DNA from: Candidatus Methylacidithermus pantelleriae
GTDB lineage: Bacteria; Verrucomicrobiota; Verrucomicrobiia; Methylacidiphilales; Methylacidiphilaceae
DNA: 63,416 nucleotides
Assembly: GCF_905250085.1 (NCBI RefSeq)
Contig: NZ_CAJNOB010000003.1
Coordinates: forward strand, 1 to 63,416
Direction of reading: 5' to 3'
Below, piece by piece: positions 1 through 10,049 of this stretch (position 1 is the stretch's first letter; every line of letters begins with the position of its first letter). Made by a program: the position numbers and the translations under genes. The notes below the pieces were generated by a model. That model worked only from the letters and a program-made list of their open reading frames with translations, had not been told where the DNA came from and ran no database searches.

Positions 1-1
1 G

Positions 2-2311
2 GAAAAACCCCAGCCCCCTAGACCCCCGGAGGAGACCAGGCCCGCTCCTCCCACCCGGCCGGGGGTTCAAGGTCCTCCGGTCAAAGAGATTGAAATCGTT
101 TATGTCGGACCGAAATCCGTCAGCCGCTCGCTGATTCTCTCCAACATGCGGACGACGGTTGGCCAACCGTATAACCCTGCGACAGTCGAAGAGGATGTTC
201 GCAATCTTTATGCCACCGGTCGGTTTGTTAACTTGCGCATTTCGCATGAGCCGCTTGCTGACGGAGTGAAGGTGATCGTCATTGTCCAGCCCAAACCTTT
301 GGTCAAGGAGGTGATCATCCAAGGCAACCAAGAAGTTTCTACGAAACGCTTGCGTAAAGAGGTCAAAACGAAACCCGGCGACCCATTAAACGAGCTTCAA
401 ATCTCTACCGATGCCGAAAAGATCAAAGATTACTACCTTTCCAAAGGATACGGTCGCGCCCAGGTCACCTACCGGATCGATGTCAACGAGGAGTTTGGGC
501 GAGCTGTGGTTAGCTTCAACATTGTGGAAGGCCCCAAAGAGTTTGTCTCCGAAGTCGGTTTCGAAGGTGTCCATGCCTTTCCCGAAAAAGAGCTAAGAAA
601 ACTCCTCAAAACCCGAAAGAAAAACCTCCTTTCCTTTATCAACAAATCGGGACTTTTTAAGGAAGATCAGTTCCAGGAGGATCTTGCCAAACTCAAAGAA
701 TATTATCAGAACCACGGCTATATTGACATGACGGTCCGAGACGTTCGCTTTGAGCACCCGGAAAAAGGGAAACTTGTCATCGTGATTTCTGTGTCTGAAG
801 GAACTCAATATCATGTAGGAAAACTGCGTATCGAAGGCAACCGGTTGTACTCGGAACCCGAAATCCGGAAGTACCTTAAACTCAAGGAAGGGGCGGTCTT
901 TTCTCCGCAGGCTTTGGAAGATGATACTAAAGCCATTCGCGACCTTTACGGGTTAAAGGGATATATTGATGCCGACGTAAAACCCGAGCGGGTGCCGGTG
1001 GCGGAACACGGCACAATCGATCTTGTCTACCACATCTCGGAAGGCTCTCAAATCTATGTGGATAAGGTGATTGTTCAGGGCAACACCAAGACAAAGGACA
1101 AGGTCATTCGACGAGAGCTCGCCGTCGGGCCTGGGGATGTTTACAACAGCGTATCCGTTGACGCTAGTAAAAAGAGACTAGAGAACCTGGGATACTTCGA
1201 GAGAGTGGATATTAGCCCTGAGGAAACCAACATACCCAATCGCAGAAACGTAGTTGTGACTGTAAGCGAAAAGCGCACCGGAAACGTTACCTTTGGTGTT
1301 GGATTTAGTAGTGTGGAAAGTTTTCTTGGGTTCGTGGAACTTTCTCAAGGAAACTTTGACATCACCAATCCCCCGTACTTTACAGGTGCTGGACAAAAAT
1401 TCCGGCTTCGCCTCCAGCTTGGACTTTTGACCAAAAATGTGATCCTGTCCTTTACCGAACCCTGGTTTCTTAATCGTAGATTGGCGGTAGGGTTTGACCT
1501 TTTTGCCGACGAGTTTGATTATTCGGGCTTTAACATATACAACGAGCGAAGGATTGGGGGCGACATCCGGCTGGCAAAGGCGCTTTCTCCTTTCTGGACG
1601 ATTGCACCGATGTACCGGTATCAGGTCTATGAGCTATTCCACATTAACTTTCCCTTCCATGATCCCTTTTATCTTAACCTTTTAAACGCCAATAAGAGCC
1701 TTTCAGAAAGTAGCGTGCTTTTAAATCTTACCTACGATACGCGGGACAGCCTGCTGATCCCACGAAGAGGGGAAAAGATCAACATTTTGCTCCAAGGTGC
1801 CGGGGGGCCGCTTTTAGGTCAGACCAATATTTACCGAGCCGAACTGGATTGGCAGAAATATGTTCTCTTACCGTACGATCTAATCTTTTCGGTCAATGGC
1901 GCTACAGGAGTGATCAACCATTACGGGGCATCTGCGTTCGTTCCCTTATTTGACCGCTACTTCCTAGGAGGGCCACGCACGGTTCGAGGCTTTGACTACA
2001 ATATGGTTGGCCCGAAGGATCCCCTGGGATTTTCGATCGGGGGGAGTACGATGGCGTTTTCTCAGTTTGAACTTACTTTTCCAATTATCTCGCGCGTTCG
2101 AGGTGCGGTTTTCACTGACTGGGGATTTGTGGACGCCGGTTTTGGTCGCTACGACCATTTCCTGCCTGATCTCAACGGGTCGGCCGGGATCGGGGTGCGG
2201 TTGTACCTGCCCATTGGTCCTCTCCGGCTCGATTATGGATGGCCCATCAAGGCGGACCGGTTTAATCGGACTTCGGGCAGATTTGCGTTTGACGTTGGCT
2301 ATGCCTTCTAA
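2..2311 (+). CDS. bamA: BamA outer-membrane assembly factor (5' end outside window)
   Basis: BamA is the central subunit of the beta-barrel assembly machine. It inserts outer-membrane proteins using periplasmic POTRA domains and a C-terminal 16-strand barrel. The frame is already open at base 2 and encodes a proline-rich linker, then the first POTRA strand (VKEIEIVYVG) before the first ATG at 146. The gene therefore starts left of the window and 146 is not the real start. Several POTRA units follow, and the barrel carries the VRGF motif (GGPRTVRGFDY, near 1970-2000) that marks BamA/Omp85 proteins. The protein ends in GYAF, with the terminal Phe expected of barrel proteins. It leads an operon with ompH and lpxD, a common envelope-biogenesis arrangement. 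Confidence 0.95.
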   Translation, partial: EKPQPPRPPEETRPAPPTRPGVQGPPVKEIEIVYVGPKSVSRSLILSNMRTTVGQPYNPATVEEDVRNLYATGRFVNLRISHEPLADGVKVIVIVQPKPLVKEVIIQGNQEVSTKRLRKEVKTKPGDPLNELQISTDAEKIKDYYLSKGYGRAQVTYRIDVNEEFGRAVVSFNIVEGPKEFVSEVGFEGVHAFPEKELRKLLKTRKKNLLSFINKSGLFKEDQFQEDLAKLKEYYQNHGYIDMTVRDVRFEHPEKGKLVIVISVSEGTQYHVGKLRIEGNRLYSEPEIRKYLKLKEGAVFSPQALEDDTKAIRDLYGLKGYIDADVKPERVPVAEHGTIDLVYHISEGSQIYVDKVIVQGNTKTKDKVIRRELAVGPGDVYNSVSVDASKKRLENLGYFERVDISPEETNIPNRRNVVVTVSEKRTGNVTFGVGFSSVESFLGFVELSQGNFDITNPPYFTGAGQKFRLRLQLGLLTKNVILSFTEPWFLNRRLAVGFDLFADEFDYSGFNIYNERRIGGDIRLAKALSPFWTIAPMYRYQVYELFHINFPFHDPFYLNLLNANKSLSESSVLLNLTYDTRDSLLIPRRGEKINILLQGAGGPLLGQTNIYRAELDWQKYVLLPYDLIFSVNGATGVINHYGASAFVPLFDRYFLGGPRTVRGFDYNMVGPKDPLGFSIGGSTMAFSQFELTFPIISRVRGAVFTDWGFVDAGFGRYDHFLPDLNGSAGIGVRLYLPIGPLRLDYGWPIKADRFNRTSGRFAFDVGYAF

Positions 2312-2330
2312 CTATTGGTATTGGCCAACC

Positions 2331-2924
2331 ATGAAACGCTCTTTTTCTTTGACCCTGATGGCGGCAACCTGGGCTGTGGTGGGTTCTCTGTGGGGCCAGG
2401 AGGCTTCTCCTCGGATTGCGCTGATCGATATGCAGCGTGCTTTTAAGGAGTACTACAAGACCAAGCAAGCCGAGGCTGCCTTGCGGGAGCGAGCCAACGC
2501 GTTCCAGCGGGAGCGCCAGACGATGCTGGCGGATTACCAAAAGCTTGCCGATGAAACGCAAAAGATCCGCGATGCGGCCGTTGACAAAAGCCTTCCGGAA
2601 TCAGCGAGGGAAGAAAAACGAAAGGCGTTTGAGACCAAGGTGCAGGATCTTCGCAACATGGAGCGCAAAATCCAGGAATTCCAGCTGACCCGGACCAAGG
2701 AATTTGAAGAGCAATCCCAGCGCATGCGGCAAGGACTCCTTCAGGAGATTACCAAAGTGGTTACCGACTTTAGTGCGCGAGAAAAGTTTCTCCTGGTACT
2801 GGACAAGTCGAGCGTGTCCTTGACCGGGGTCCCGGTGGTGTTGTATGCGCAAGGCCTTCGGGACATTACGGACGACGTGATCCGGCTGATTAACTCTGGT
2901 TCGTCCAGTTCTTCCAAACGGTAA
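2331..2924 (+). CDS. skp: OmpH/Skp-family periplasmic chaperone
   Basis: A 197-residue Skp/OmpH-type chaperone that would hold unfolded outer-membrane proteins for BamA. ATG 2331 gives a signal peptide (MKRSFSLTLM... up to SLWGQ). The mature part begins with the family-typical strand RIALIDMQRAF. A long Glu/Lys/Arg-rich helical segment forms the coiled-coil tentacles, and the C-terminus has the usual strand near LLVLDKSSV. An ATG at 2301 is in frame but would overlap bamA and spoil the signal peptide, and the longer upstream extension is only read-through of bamA DNA. The gap to bamA is 19 nt. The C-terminal Ser-rich tail is unremarkable. Confidence 0.88.
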   Translation: MKRSFSLTLMAATWAVVGSLWGQEASPRIALIDMQRAFKEYYKTKQAEAALRERANAFQRERQTMLADYQKLADETQKIRDAAVDKSLPESAREEKRKAFETKVQDLRNMERKIQEFQLTRTKEFEEQSQRMRQGLLQEITKVVTDFSAREKFLLVLDKSSVSLTGVPVVLYAQGLRDITDDVIRLINSGSSSSSKR

Positions 2925-2932
2925 GGGAGATC

Positions 2933-4003
2933 GTGTCGGTCTATACGGTTGGATACCTGGCCTCCCTCGTGGGGGGAGAGGTTGTGGGAAATCCGGAGAT
3001 AGCCATCTCAGGGGTTGCCGACCTTGCCTCCGCTCAAGTGGGAGACATTTCGTTTCTCGGAAATCCGCGGTACACTTCTTTGGCGTTCCAAACCAAAGCT
3101 TCGGCCCTGGTGGTGGACCGGCATGGGCCGAGCTGTTTTCCGTGCACCCAGATTCGAGTCGACTCCCCTTCCTTGGCGTTTTCTCAAATTGCGGCGCTTT
3201 TTCTCCCTGCTCCGGCACGGCCTGAGGCCGGCGTTCACCCTCTGGCCTTTGTTGCCCAAGATGTGGAGTTAGGCCAGGACGTTAGTGTGGGGCCTTACGC
3301 CATCGTTGAAAAAGGGGTCCGCATTGGCCCTCGAACCATCGTGGGTGCCGGGAGTTATATTGGACCCGAATGTCAGATTGGCGCGGATTGCTTTCTCTAT
3401 CCCCACGTGGTGATCCGGGAGCGCTGTGTTCTAGGGAACCGGGTGACGCTCCATCCAGGTGTGGTGATCGGATCGGACGGATTCGGGTATGAGTTGATCG
3501 AGGGGAAGCACCGGAAAATCCCACAGCTGGGCTCAGTTCAGATTGACGACGATGTGGAAATTGGCGCCAACACCACAGTTGACCGTGGCCGGTTTGGCAA
3601 AACCTGGATACAAGAGGGATGCAAAATCGACAATCTAGTTCAAATCGGGCATAATGTGGTCATTGGCAAACACTGCGTTATCGTAGCCCAGACCGGCATT
3701 TCCGGCAGCACTACTCTCGGATCCTATGTGACGCTTGCGGGCCAGGTTGGCCTAGCCGGTCACCTTCACATTGGAGAGCGCGCGATTATTACGGCGCAAT
3801 CCGGTGTCGCAAAGGACGTCCCTCCGGGTGCGATCTACTCTGGAAGCCACGCTCGGCCGGCTGCCGAAACCCTCCGGCTGGAGGCGCTTTACCGGAAATT
3901 ACCTCAACTATGGAAACGGGTTCAGCAGCTCGAACAAAGGCTCGAAGAACTGGAAAGCGGCTGTTCCCCAACAGGGATGCCTCATCCGGAAAGATCCTCA
4001 TGA
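2933..4003 (+). CDS. lpxD: UDP-3-O-acylglucosamine N-acyltransferase LpxD
   Basis: LpxD adds the N-linked acyl chain in the third step of lipid A synthesis, in the cytosol. The 356-residue protein has the N-terminal uridine-binding domain (about 1-100; AQVGDISFLGNPRY). A left-handed beta-helix of hexapeptide repeats follows (about 100-310), with the catalytic His in QIGHNVVIG and the motif QTGISGS. A short charged C-terminal coiled coil (QQLEQRLEELE) closes the trimer. The start is GTG at 2933, preceded by AAGGGAG. The end overlaps hom in an ATGA junction, so the two are translationally coupled although they belong to different pathways. Confidence 0.95.
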   Translation: MSVYTVGYLASLVGGEVVGNPEIAISGVADLASAQVGDISFLGNPRYTSLAFQTKASALVVDRHGPSCFPCTQIRVDSPSLAFSQIAALFLPAPARPEAGVHPLAFVAQDVELGQDVSVGPYAIVEKGVRIGPRTIVGAGSYIGPECQIGADCFLYPHVVIRERCVLGNRVTLHPGVVIGSDGFGYELIEGKHRKIPQLGSVQIDDDVEIGANTTVDRGRFGKTWIQEGCKIDNLVQIGHNVVIGKHCVIVAQTGISGSTTLGSYVTLAGQVGLAGHLHIGERAIITAQSGVAKDVPPGAIYSGSHARPAAETLRLEALYRKLPQLWKRVQQLEQRLEELESGCSPTGMPHPERSS

Positions 4004-5301
4004 CTCCTTTGCGCATTGGACTTGTCGGACTGGGAAACGTCGGAGGTGCCGTCTGGAGACAGTTGCGGACCCAAGCGCGGCTTCTGGAGCGGCGGTCCGG
4101 AAGGCCGATCGTCATCCGAAGGGTGAGTAGCCGTTCGCCCCGGCGGTTAGAGGAACTGGGGATCTCCAAGGAGCTGTGGTCACCCGAGTGGTCATCGTTA
4201 ACCAGCGATCCGCAATTGGATGTCATCGTCGAGGTCATCGGAGGAATCGAGGAAGCTAAGAAAATTGTGGAAAGTGCTCTCCACAATGGAAAGCATGTCG
4301 TCACGGCTAACAAGGCCCTTTTAGCGACGCATGGCCAAGCATTGTTTGAACTTGCCTCGCGCCAGCGGCGGCATGTGCTTTTCGAAGCGAGCGTTGCCGG
4401 TGGCATCCCCCTCATCAAAGCGCTTCGAGAAGGGCTAGTGGCCAACCGGATTCTTTCCATCCACGGTATCCTCAATGGGACGTGCAATTACGTCCTTTCC
4501 CGGATGAAGGAAAGAGCGGTCGAGTACCACGAGGCCTTAACAGAAGCCAAACGACTTGGGTTTGCCGAAGCCGACGAGCGACTCGACGTGGAAGGCCACG
4601 ACGCAGCTCACAAGGCAGTCATTCTGACGGCTCTGGCGTACGGGTTTTGGCCAAGTTTAGAGAACGTCTACCGAGAGGGGATTGAAGCCATTCAACTGGA
4701 AGACCTTTGTTATGCCGAACGCTTCGGGTATGAGCTAAAGCTTTTGGCCATCATTAAAGGCCACCCTGACGGACAAGTAGAGGTGCGAGTGCACCCTACG
4801 CTTTTACCCAAACGTCATATCCTTGCCTCGGTAAATGGCCCCTACAACGCCATTTGCGTTCAGGGAGATGTGGTTGGGGAAACCCTTTTCTACGGCCCAG
4901 GGGCAGGGGGAAATCCAACAGCCAGCGCCATCTTGAGCGATCTAGCGGAGCTGGCCCGGGCCTCCTCTGATGAAGCATATTGGGAACGCATCTGGCGTGA
5001 AGATCATGGTTCGGTGCGTCTCAAACCGATGGAAGACATTCTGTCGCGTTACTATTTGCGGCTTACCGTGGAGGACCGACCTGGCGTCCTGGCTCAGATC
5101 GCTTCCGTTTTTGCCCATCACCACATTGGCATCTCGGCCGTCATCCAGCCTGAGGGTCATGGAGGAGCCCGAGTTCCTCTTTTGGTGCTTTTACATGATG
5201 CCCAGGAACGCGCTTTTCGTTCCGCCAAAAAGGTTATCGAAGGACTTCCGGTGGTAGAACCTCCCGCAATAAGCATTCGTGTAGAAGATATTTCTGGGTA
5301 A
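4000..5301 (+). CDS. hom: Homoserine dehydrogenase
   Basis: Reduces aspartate semialdehyde to homoserine for threonine and methionine synthesis. The 433-residue protein has an N-terminal Rossmann motif ([10 protein letters not shown]) and the catalytic domain with NGTCNYV and the family lysine/aspartate segment [13 protein letters not shown]-terminal ACT domain ([17 protein letters not shown]) probably binds threonine for feedback control. ATG 4000 overlaps the lpxD stop as ATGA; the longer in-frame extension upstream (from 3910) is lpxD sequence in another frame and is rejected. thrC follows after 4 nt, which supports a threonine-synthesis unit. Confidence 0.95.
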   Translation: MTPLRIGLVGLGNVGGAVWRQLRTQARLLERRSGRPIVIRRVSSRSPRRLEELGISKELWSPEWSSLTSDPQLDVIVEVIGGIEEAKKIVESALHNGKHVVTANKALLATHGQALFELASRQRRHVLFEASVAGGIPLIKALREGLVANRILSIHGILNGTCNYVLSRMKERAVEYHEALTEAKRLGFAEADERLDVEGHDAAHKAVILTALAYGFWPSLENVYREGIEAIQLEDLCYAERFGYELKLLAIIKGHPDGQVEVRVHPTLLPKRHILASVNGPYNAICVQGDVVGETLFYGPGAGGNPTASAILSDLAELARASSDEAYWERIWREDHGSVRLKPMEDILSRYYLRLTVEDRPGVLAQIASVFAHHHIGISAVIQPEGHGGARVPLLVLLHDAQERAFRSAKKVIEGLPVVEPPAISIRVEDISG

Positions 5302-5305
5302 CATT

Positions 5306-6376
5306 GTGCCTGTGGCTCAGTGGCGTGGCATTTTGGATCGATACCGGGACCGTCTCCCTGTAGGCCCGTTAACACCCATGATTACACTTTTTGAAGGGAA
5401 TACACCCCTTTTACCGGCTCCGCAGTTCGCCCAGGCCATTGGAGCTCGTGTCGAGCTTTACTTTAAGTGCGAAGCTGTAAACCCGACCGGCTCGTTTAAA
5501 GATCGCGGAATGGCCGTTGCTGTGAGCAAAGCCGCCGAGCGCGGAGCTCAAGTGATTCTCTGCGCCAGCACTGGCAATACGGCCGCCTCAGCAGCAGCCT
5601 ACGCAGCTCGTGCAGGATTGCCCTGTGCCGTGCTCCTTCCCAGCGGCGGGGCGGCTGCGGGAAAGCTAGCGCAAGCTCTGGTTCACGGAGCCCGGGTAGC
5701 TGCTCTGGAGGATACCTTTGACCAGGCTTTAAAGCTAGTACGAGAGTTATGTTGCGAGCATCCGGAAATTGAGCTCGTCAACTCGGTCAACCCAACACGG
5801 CTCGAAGGACAAAAAACGGCCGCTTTTGAAATTTGTGACGCGCTTGGTAGAGCCCCAGACCTCCACTTTCTTCCCGTGGGTAATGCCGGTAATATCACGG
5901 CCTATTGGAAGGGATACTCCGAGTACTTTCAGGATGGCCTTATCCGGCAGCTCCCGAAACTCTTTGGCATCCAGGCTGCAGGGGCAGCTCCCCTAGTCGA
6001 CGGACACCCCGTCCGTTGCCCAACGACCATAGCCAGTGCGATTCGCATCGGTCATCCAGCAGCATGGGACGGAGCTTGCCAGGCTGTTCGAGAATCGGGA
6101 GGTCGATTCGACAAAGTGACCGACGAGGAGATTATGGAAGCCTACGAGCTGGTCGCCCGTCGAGAAGGAATCTTCGTGGAACCCGCCTCTGCGGCCTCTC
6201 TGGCCGGCCTGCGGAAAGCCTGGAAAAAAGGTCTTATCCCAGAAGGGAGCCTTGTGGTTGCCACCCTTACCGGGCACGGGCTCAAAGATCCGCAAGCCGC
6301 TGTGGGTTGCGCGCGGTTTAAACCGGTTCAAGTGGAACCGTCCAAACAAAGTCTTCTTTATTTCTTGGGTTTTTGA
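5306..6376 (+). CDS. thrC: Threonine synthase
   Basis: PLP enzyme converting O-phosphohomoserine to threonine. The 356-residue length fits the short threonine synthases. Visible motifs are EGNTPLLP near the N-terminus, the PLP-lysine segment [10 protein letters not shown], the [19 protein letters not shown] phosphate and substrate region, and the glycine loop LPVGNAGNI. The start is GTG 5306, four bases after the hom stop. The stop at 6374-6376 is close to the downstream dehydratase gene, so hom-thrC-leuC are probably co-transcribed. Confidence 0.94.
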   Translation: MPVAQWRGILDRYRDRLPVGPLTPMITLFEGNTPLLPAPQFAQAIGARVELYFKCEAVNPTGSFKDRGMAVAVSKAAERGAQVILCASTGNTAASAAAYAARAGLPCAVLLPSGGAAAGKLAQALVHGARVAALEDTFDQALKLVRELCCEHPEIELVNSVNPTRLEGQKTAAFEICDALGRAPDLHFLPVGNAGNITAYWKGYSEYFQDGLIRQLPKLFGIQAAGAAPLVDGHPVRCPTTIASAIRIGHPAAWDGACQAVRESGGRFDKVTDEEIMEAYELVARREGIFVEPASAASLAGLRKAWKKGLIPEGSLVVATLTGHGLKDPQAAVGCARFKPVQVEPSKQSLLYFLGF

Positions 6377-6402
6377 ACTTGAGACGGCAAAAGGGAGAAA
6401 CA

Positions 6403-7779
6403 GTGACACTGACCGAAAAAATTCTTGCCCGGGCCAGCGGGAAACGACAGGTGCGAGCTGGGGAAAGTGTTTGGATCCGCGTGGACTACCTTTTTACCCA
6501 CGATGTCTGTGGGCCTCCGACGATTGGCATTTTCTACCGGGAGTTTGGCAAGGGAGCTAGAGTGTGGGATCCGAAACGAGTTATTCTTATTCCGGATCAC
6601 TTCGTGTTTACAGCCGATTCCACGTGTCACCGAAACTTGGACATCTTGCGGCAATTTGCCAGGCAACAAGGGATCCAGTACTTCTACGATGTCGTGGATG
6701 ACTCGGAGGCGCGCTGGGCTTTCGATCCCTCCTTGGGGCCCTATCGCCGGCAGTACGGCAGTCGCTACGCGGGCGTGTGTCACACCGCGCTCCCAGAAAA
6801 AGGTCATGTCCGACCGGGAGAAGTCCTTCTTGGAACCGATAGCCACACCTGTACAGCCGGGGCGTTTAACCTTTTTGCTACAGGTATTGGCAACACGGAT
6901 GCTGCCTTTGTTTTGGGAACCGGGCGGATTCTGGTGAAGGTGCCACCGACTTTGCGCTTCTACCTGGAAGGAGAACTAGGCTTTGGGGTGATGGCCAAAG
7001 ATCTTATCCTCCATGTCATTGGAGAAATTGGCTTTGACGGAGCTACGTATTGCGCGATGCAATGGGAGGGACCCGGCGTGACTTCCCTCTCCATCGAAGA
7101 CCGGATGACTATCGCCAACATGGCCATCGAGGCGGGTGCCAAAAACGCCATCTTTCCGGCTGATGCCAAAACGCTGGCCTTTGTGGAAGAAAAAGTTCGA
7201 CAAAATGGAACCCCGAAAGACTACGAGCCTGTGGAACCCGATCCGGAGCAAGAGGTTCTCTCGGAATGGAGGATGGATCTTAGCCGCATCGAACCAACCG
7301 TAGCCGCACCTCCTAATCCTGGCAATCGCGTGCCTGCCCACAGGCTCCACCATGTGCGTATCGACCGGGCTTACATCGGGAGTTGCACGGGTGGAAAAGT
7401 CTCGGATTTTCTGGCGTTCGCGGAGGTGGTCAAGGGTCGCAAGGTTCGTGTCGAAACCTTTGGGGTTCCAGCGACACCCGAGGTGGTCCGGGAGCTCAAG
7501 CAACGATCCTTAGGGGAGCAAACGGTGTGGGAAATCCTCCAAAGTGCTGGCGTTCAACTCACAGAAAATGCCTCCTGTGCTGCCTGCCTGGGGGGGCCCG
7601 CTGACACCTTTGGTCGTCTCAATCGCCCGATGGTGTGCATTTCGACTACGAATCGCAACTTCCCGGGACGGATGGGACACAAGGAAAGCCAGGTGTACCT
7701 CGCCTCCCCCTACACGGTCGCTGCTTCCGCGCTGGAAGGACGGATCGTAGACCCCAGAGAGTATCTTCCCACCGGGTAG
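6403..7779 (+). CDS. leuC: 3-isopropylmalate dehydratase large subunit (LeuC/HacA family)
   Basis: Aconitase-family 4Fe-4S lyase; the likely role is isomerisation of 2-isopropylmalate in leucine synthesis, with homoaconitase as an alternative. The 458-residue protein starts TLTEKILARASGK, the usual LeuC opening. The cluster cysteines are visible in GSCTGGK and in ENASCAACLGGP, and the substrate region has LLGTDSHTCTAGA and the C-terminal NRNFPGRMG. GTG 6403 is chosen because a GGGAG element lies six to ten bases upstream; a TTG at 6373 would overlap thrC. No leuD small subunit follows, which is unusual because leuC and leuD are normally paired. Confidence 0.9.
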   Translation: MTLTEKILARASGKRQVRAGESVWIRVDYLFTHDVCGPPTIGIFYREFGKGARVWDPKRVILIPDHFVFTADSTCHRNLDILRQFARQQGIQYFYDVVDDSEARWAFDPSLGPYRRQYGSRYAGVCHTALPEKGHVRPGEVLLGTDSHTCTAGAFNLFATGIGNTDAAFVLGTGRILVKVPPTLRFYLEGELGFGVMAKDLILHVIGEIGFDGATYCAMQWEGPGVTSLSIEDRMTIANMAIEAGAKNAIFPADAKTLAFVEEKVRQNGTPKDYEPVEPDPEQEVLSEWRMDLSRIEPTVAAPPNPGNRVPAHRLHHVRIDRAYIGSCTGGKVSDFLAFAEVVKGRKVRVETFGVPATPEVVRELKQRSLGEQTVWEILQSAGVQLTENASCAACLGGPADTFGRLNRPMVCISTTNRNFPGRMGHKESQVYLASPYTVAASALEGRIVDPREYLPTG

Positions 7780-7800
7780 AAAGAAAAAAATTCCTTTCCG

Positions 7801-8157
7801 ATGCTATCCCAGAAACCACAGCAGAATGCCCTCCGCCACGAACTCTGCCGAAAGCAGGGAAGCCTGGGTTCCTGGATAGGCATGGCGATCCTCGCCTGGA
7901 CGTTGGTTGCGTGCGCCTCCGATATCGTTCCTTTTGACAGCGTGATTACACAAAAGGCCCCCCTCTGCAAGACGGGTCCTGGGCAGTTTACCGCTGACAC
8001 CTATTTAGAGAAAGGGACTCGGGTTCGGATTCTCGAAAGGGAAGATTCCTACTGCAAGGTTGAAACGGTGGGAGGAGAACAGGGATTTGTTCCTTCTGAC
8101 TACGTAGGCCAAGCAGAGGAAACCTCCCCAAGCACGCTAGGAACCCCGTTGCGCTAG
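7801..8157 (+). CDS. Small lipoprotein with SH3-like domain
   Basis: A 118-residue protein with a lipoprotein-type leader: a basic stretch (RHELCRK), a hydrophobic run, then the lipobox LVAC with the acylated Cys near residue 38. The mature part resembles a bacterial SH3 domain, with the pattern TYLEKGTRVRILEREDSYCKVE followed by QGFVPSDYV. Such domains often bind peptidoglycan or act as envelope adaptors. An internal ATG at 7882 is possible but would lack the basic n-region. The 3' end overlaps the convergent hydrolase by 21 bp. The exact role is unknown. Confidence 0.6.
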   Translation: MLSQKPQQNALRHELCRKQGSLGSWIGMAILAWTLVACASDIVPFDSVITQKAPLCKTGPGQFTADTYLEKGTRVRILEREDSYCKVETVGGEQGFVPSDYVGQAEETSPSTLGTPLR

Positions 8158-9090
8158 GTCGATGCAAAAACGGAGGAAATCTTCGATGACCCGGCAAAAT
8201 GCTTGGGTAAAAGGACGCTTCTCATGAGTGGTACCTGGGATCACCCACCACCGTTTGGGCCCAGGTAAAGCATCAAAGACTCGCCGAACCACCGGAATGG
8301 GCATTCTTCGGTCTTCCTCCGCAGCCAGTACAAGGGTGGGACAACGAACCTGGGAGGCAGCGGCCACGCAATCGACCTCCTGGACGGGAACACCGTAGCC
8401 GTGTTGGAGCTCCCACGCGACCAAGCCCACCAAGGGCCTAACCTTGGATCCAAAGAGTAGCTCTCCGTGAATGGCCAGCGTGTGGCGAAGGGTATCAAAA
8501 GGCGCATCCGCGATGAGTCCCGCCACTTCAGGATGCCGGGAAGCAAATCGGAGAGCTGTCACGGCGCCCAAGGAAATCCCCCAGACAACCGGCGGAGGTA
8601 GTCCTCGGGAGCGAAGCTCTTTCTCCCACGCTTCTAGATCCAGGGGTTCTCGATACCCCAAGCTTGTTAGTGTCTTTTGGCTTTCTCCATGTCCCCGAAG
8701 ATCTACGGCCAATACCCCCATGCCGAGCCGGTGACCTAAAGCAATGTAGTTCAACATGAACTCCTTGCTTGCACCCAAACCATGAACGACCACTAAGGGA
8801 GGAACCCTAGAGAGTGACTCCCCGGGGACGTACCAGCCCGCCAGTAGCACCCCATCCGAGGAGACACAACGCCAAGTCTCGTACCGCAACCCCAAGAGAG
8901 CCGGCGAAACACTAGGGCTTGAATTCCAGGGGACCGTCACCGCGAGCCGTGCCAGGGATTCGGTCACCGAGTAAAGAAAAAGCCCGGCTCCCAACACGGC
9001 GACTCCCAGCGCGCAGCTCGCTACCTTGAGAACCTGGGTCCTCTTGGTCGCTCCTAATTTTGTCCAGAAACGGGAACTACTCTTGCGCAT
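8137..9090 (-). CDS. Membrane-anchored alpha/beta hydrolase
   Basis: A 317-residue alpha/beta-hydrolase-fold protein. An N-terminal basic patch and one hydrophobic helix (about residues 22-45) suggest inner-membrane anchoring. The fold is marked by LVVVHGLGASKE (oxyanion loop), the nucleophile elbow GISLGA with the catalytic Ser, an acid candidate in AAEEDRR and the final His in GTTHEKR. The family includes esterases, thioesterases and peptidases, so the substrate cannot be named. It stands alone, convergent with the upstream lipoprotein gene. Confidence 0.82.
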   Translation of the reverse strand: MRKSSSRFWTKLGATKRTQVLKVASCALGVAVLGAGLFLYSVTESLARLAVTVPWNSSPSVSPALLGLRYETWRCVSSDGVLLAGWYVPGESLSRVPPLVVVHGLGASKEFMLNYIALGHRLGMGVLAVDLRGHGESQKTLTSLGYREPLDLEAWEKELRSRGLPPPVVWGISLGAVTALRFASRHPEVAGLIADAPFDTLRHTLAIHGELLFGSKVRPLVGLVAWELQHGYGVPVQEVDCVAAASQVRCPTLVLAAEEDRRMPIPVVRRVFDALPGPKRWWVIPGTTHEKRPFTQAFCRVIEDFLRFCIDLAQRGS

Positions 9091-10049
9091 ACGGCTCTAG
9101 GCTCACCCAAATCAAAGGTGAGGTTACGTCCCATGAGCCCTTTTTGCAAAACCGCAGAAAGCAACAAGCGGCATGGCACAAGTGAGAAACGCCAGAGCGG
9201 GGATCACCGCTTTTGATCAGGAAATGCCCCAGGTGGCCTCCCCCCAAACCTCCGTCTGCACTCCCCTCTCACTGAACGATGCCCAGCCTTTTTGGGCAGA
9301 GGGCTTCCGCACAACGCAATGGCGGAATGATGCTGACGACGGCTGATCGGGCCGTCTTCCCCGCTTCTGCCAACACCGGCCAGAAACCTCGCGAACGAGC
9401 CGTTGCGTTGGAGACTTCTCGTCACTCTGCTATGCTCTCCCTTTTTGGGCGTTTCCCTTTCGCCTGTCGGTCCGGGCCCTCTCCCTCAGACTGGCTCCAA
9501 ATTCCCCGGATTTCTATGGGCCGATCCAACTTCCCCCCTGGCCACGTCCGGCGCTTGGATGCAGCAACGGGTTGGTCCTTTGGAGACCTGCTCAACTGCC
9601 TGGCCGGATAGACCTTCCATTCTGCGGTCGACCACCCTTTGCGAGGATGGCCCACCTGATACCCCGGTGGCCTTTGCCCGTGCGCGCACTGCCGTCTTTA
9701 TCGAGCAACACATAACCCGTCGCTTGGAAGGGCCAAACTCTAGCGTCCCCGGATAGACGGTTTTACGTCCTTCCTTTGATAGCCCTCTTGTGCTCACGCC
9801 CGCAGAGGTGTGCCCCTCCCCACTTATCCAGACCTTTGCTAAGAACCTTCGCCCACCAGCCTTGGCATCAGCAGCCGCCCGCGTTACTGCCAACTCGAGC
9901 GATCCTCGCCAGATGGGAATAACTCTCTGCCCACCGGGCGACACACGCTAAAGGCCCCGCATCGGATTCAATAGCTCGCTTTTGAGAACGAAGCTCTTGG
10001 CAGAGACTTTTTTCTCTGATTTAGTCTTCTGTGTTCGCCCCTGCAAGAA
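9091..10049. other. Long gene-poor stretch before tRNA-Ser
   Basis: No gene can be supported with confidence here. The only coding-like signal is the plus-strand frame at 9403-9951 with one internal stop, listed separately. Frames on the other strand over 9486-9944 look like shadows of it. No transposase, integrase or clear inverted repeat was seen beside the tRNA gene, although tRNA-Ser genes are frequent integration sites. Confidence 0.5.
9403..9951 (+). pseudogene. Possible secreted-protein gene interrupted by an in-frame TAG
   Basis: A single frame runs from a TTG at 9403 to a TAA at 9949-9951 (182 sense-length codons) and is broken only by TAG at 9754-9756. The first residues look like an export signal (LRWRLLVTLLCSPFLGVSLS), and the part after the TAG stays protein-like (AKNLRPPALASAAARVTA). 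No strong ribosome site precedes the TTG and no family is recognised. It may be a decayed gene or a chance open frame. Confidence 0.25.

Noticed and set aside
1992-2330. Long 5' extension of the skp/ompH frame
   Set aside because: It lies inside bamA in another frame and lacks a signal peptide; ATG 2331 gives the right leader.
9486-9944. A 152-codon minus-strand frame
   Set aside because: Composition is Ser/Gly/Arg-rich shadow sequence opposite the more protein-like plus frame; no motif or ribosome site.
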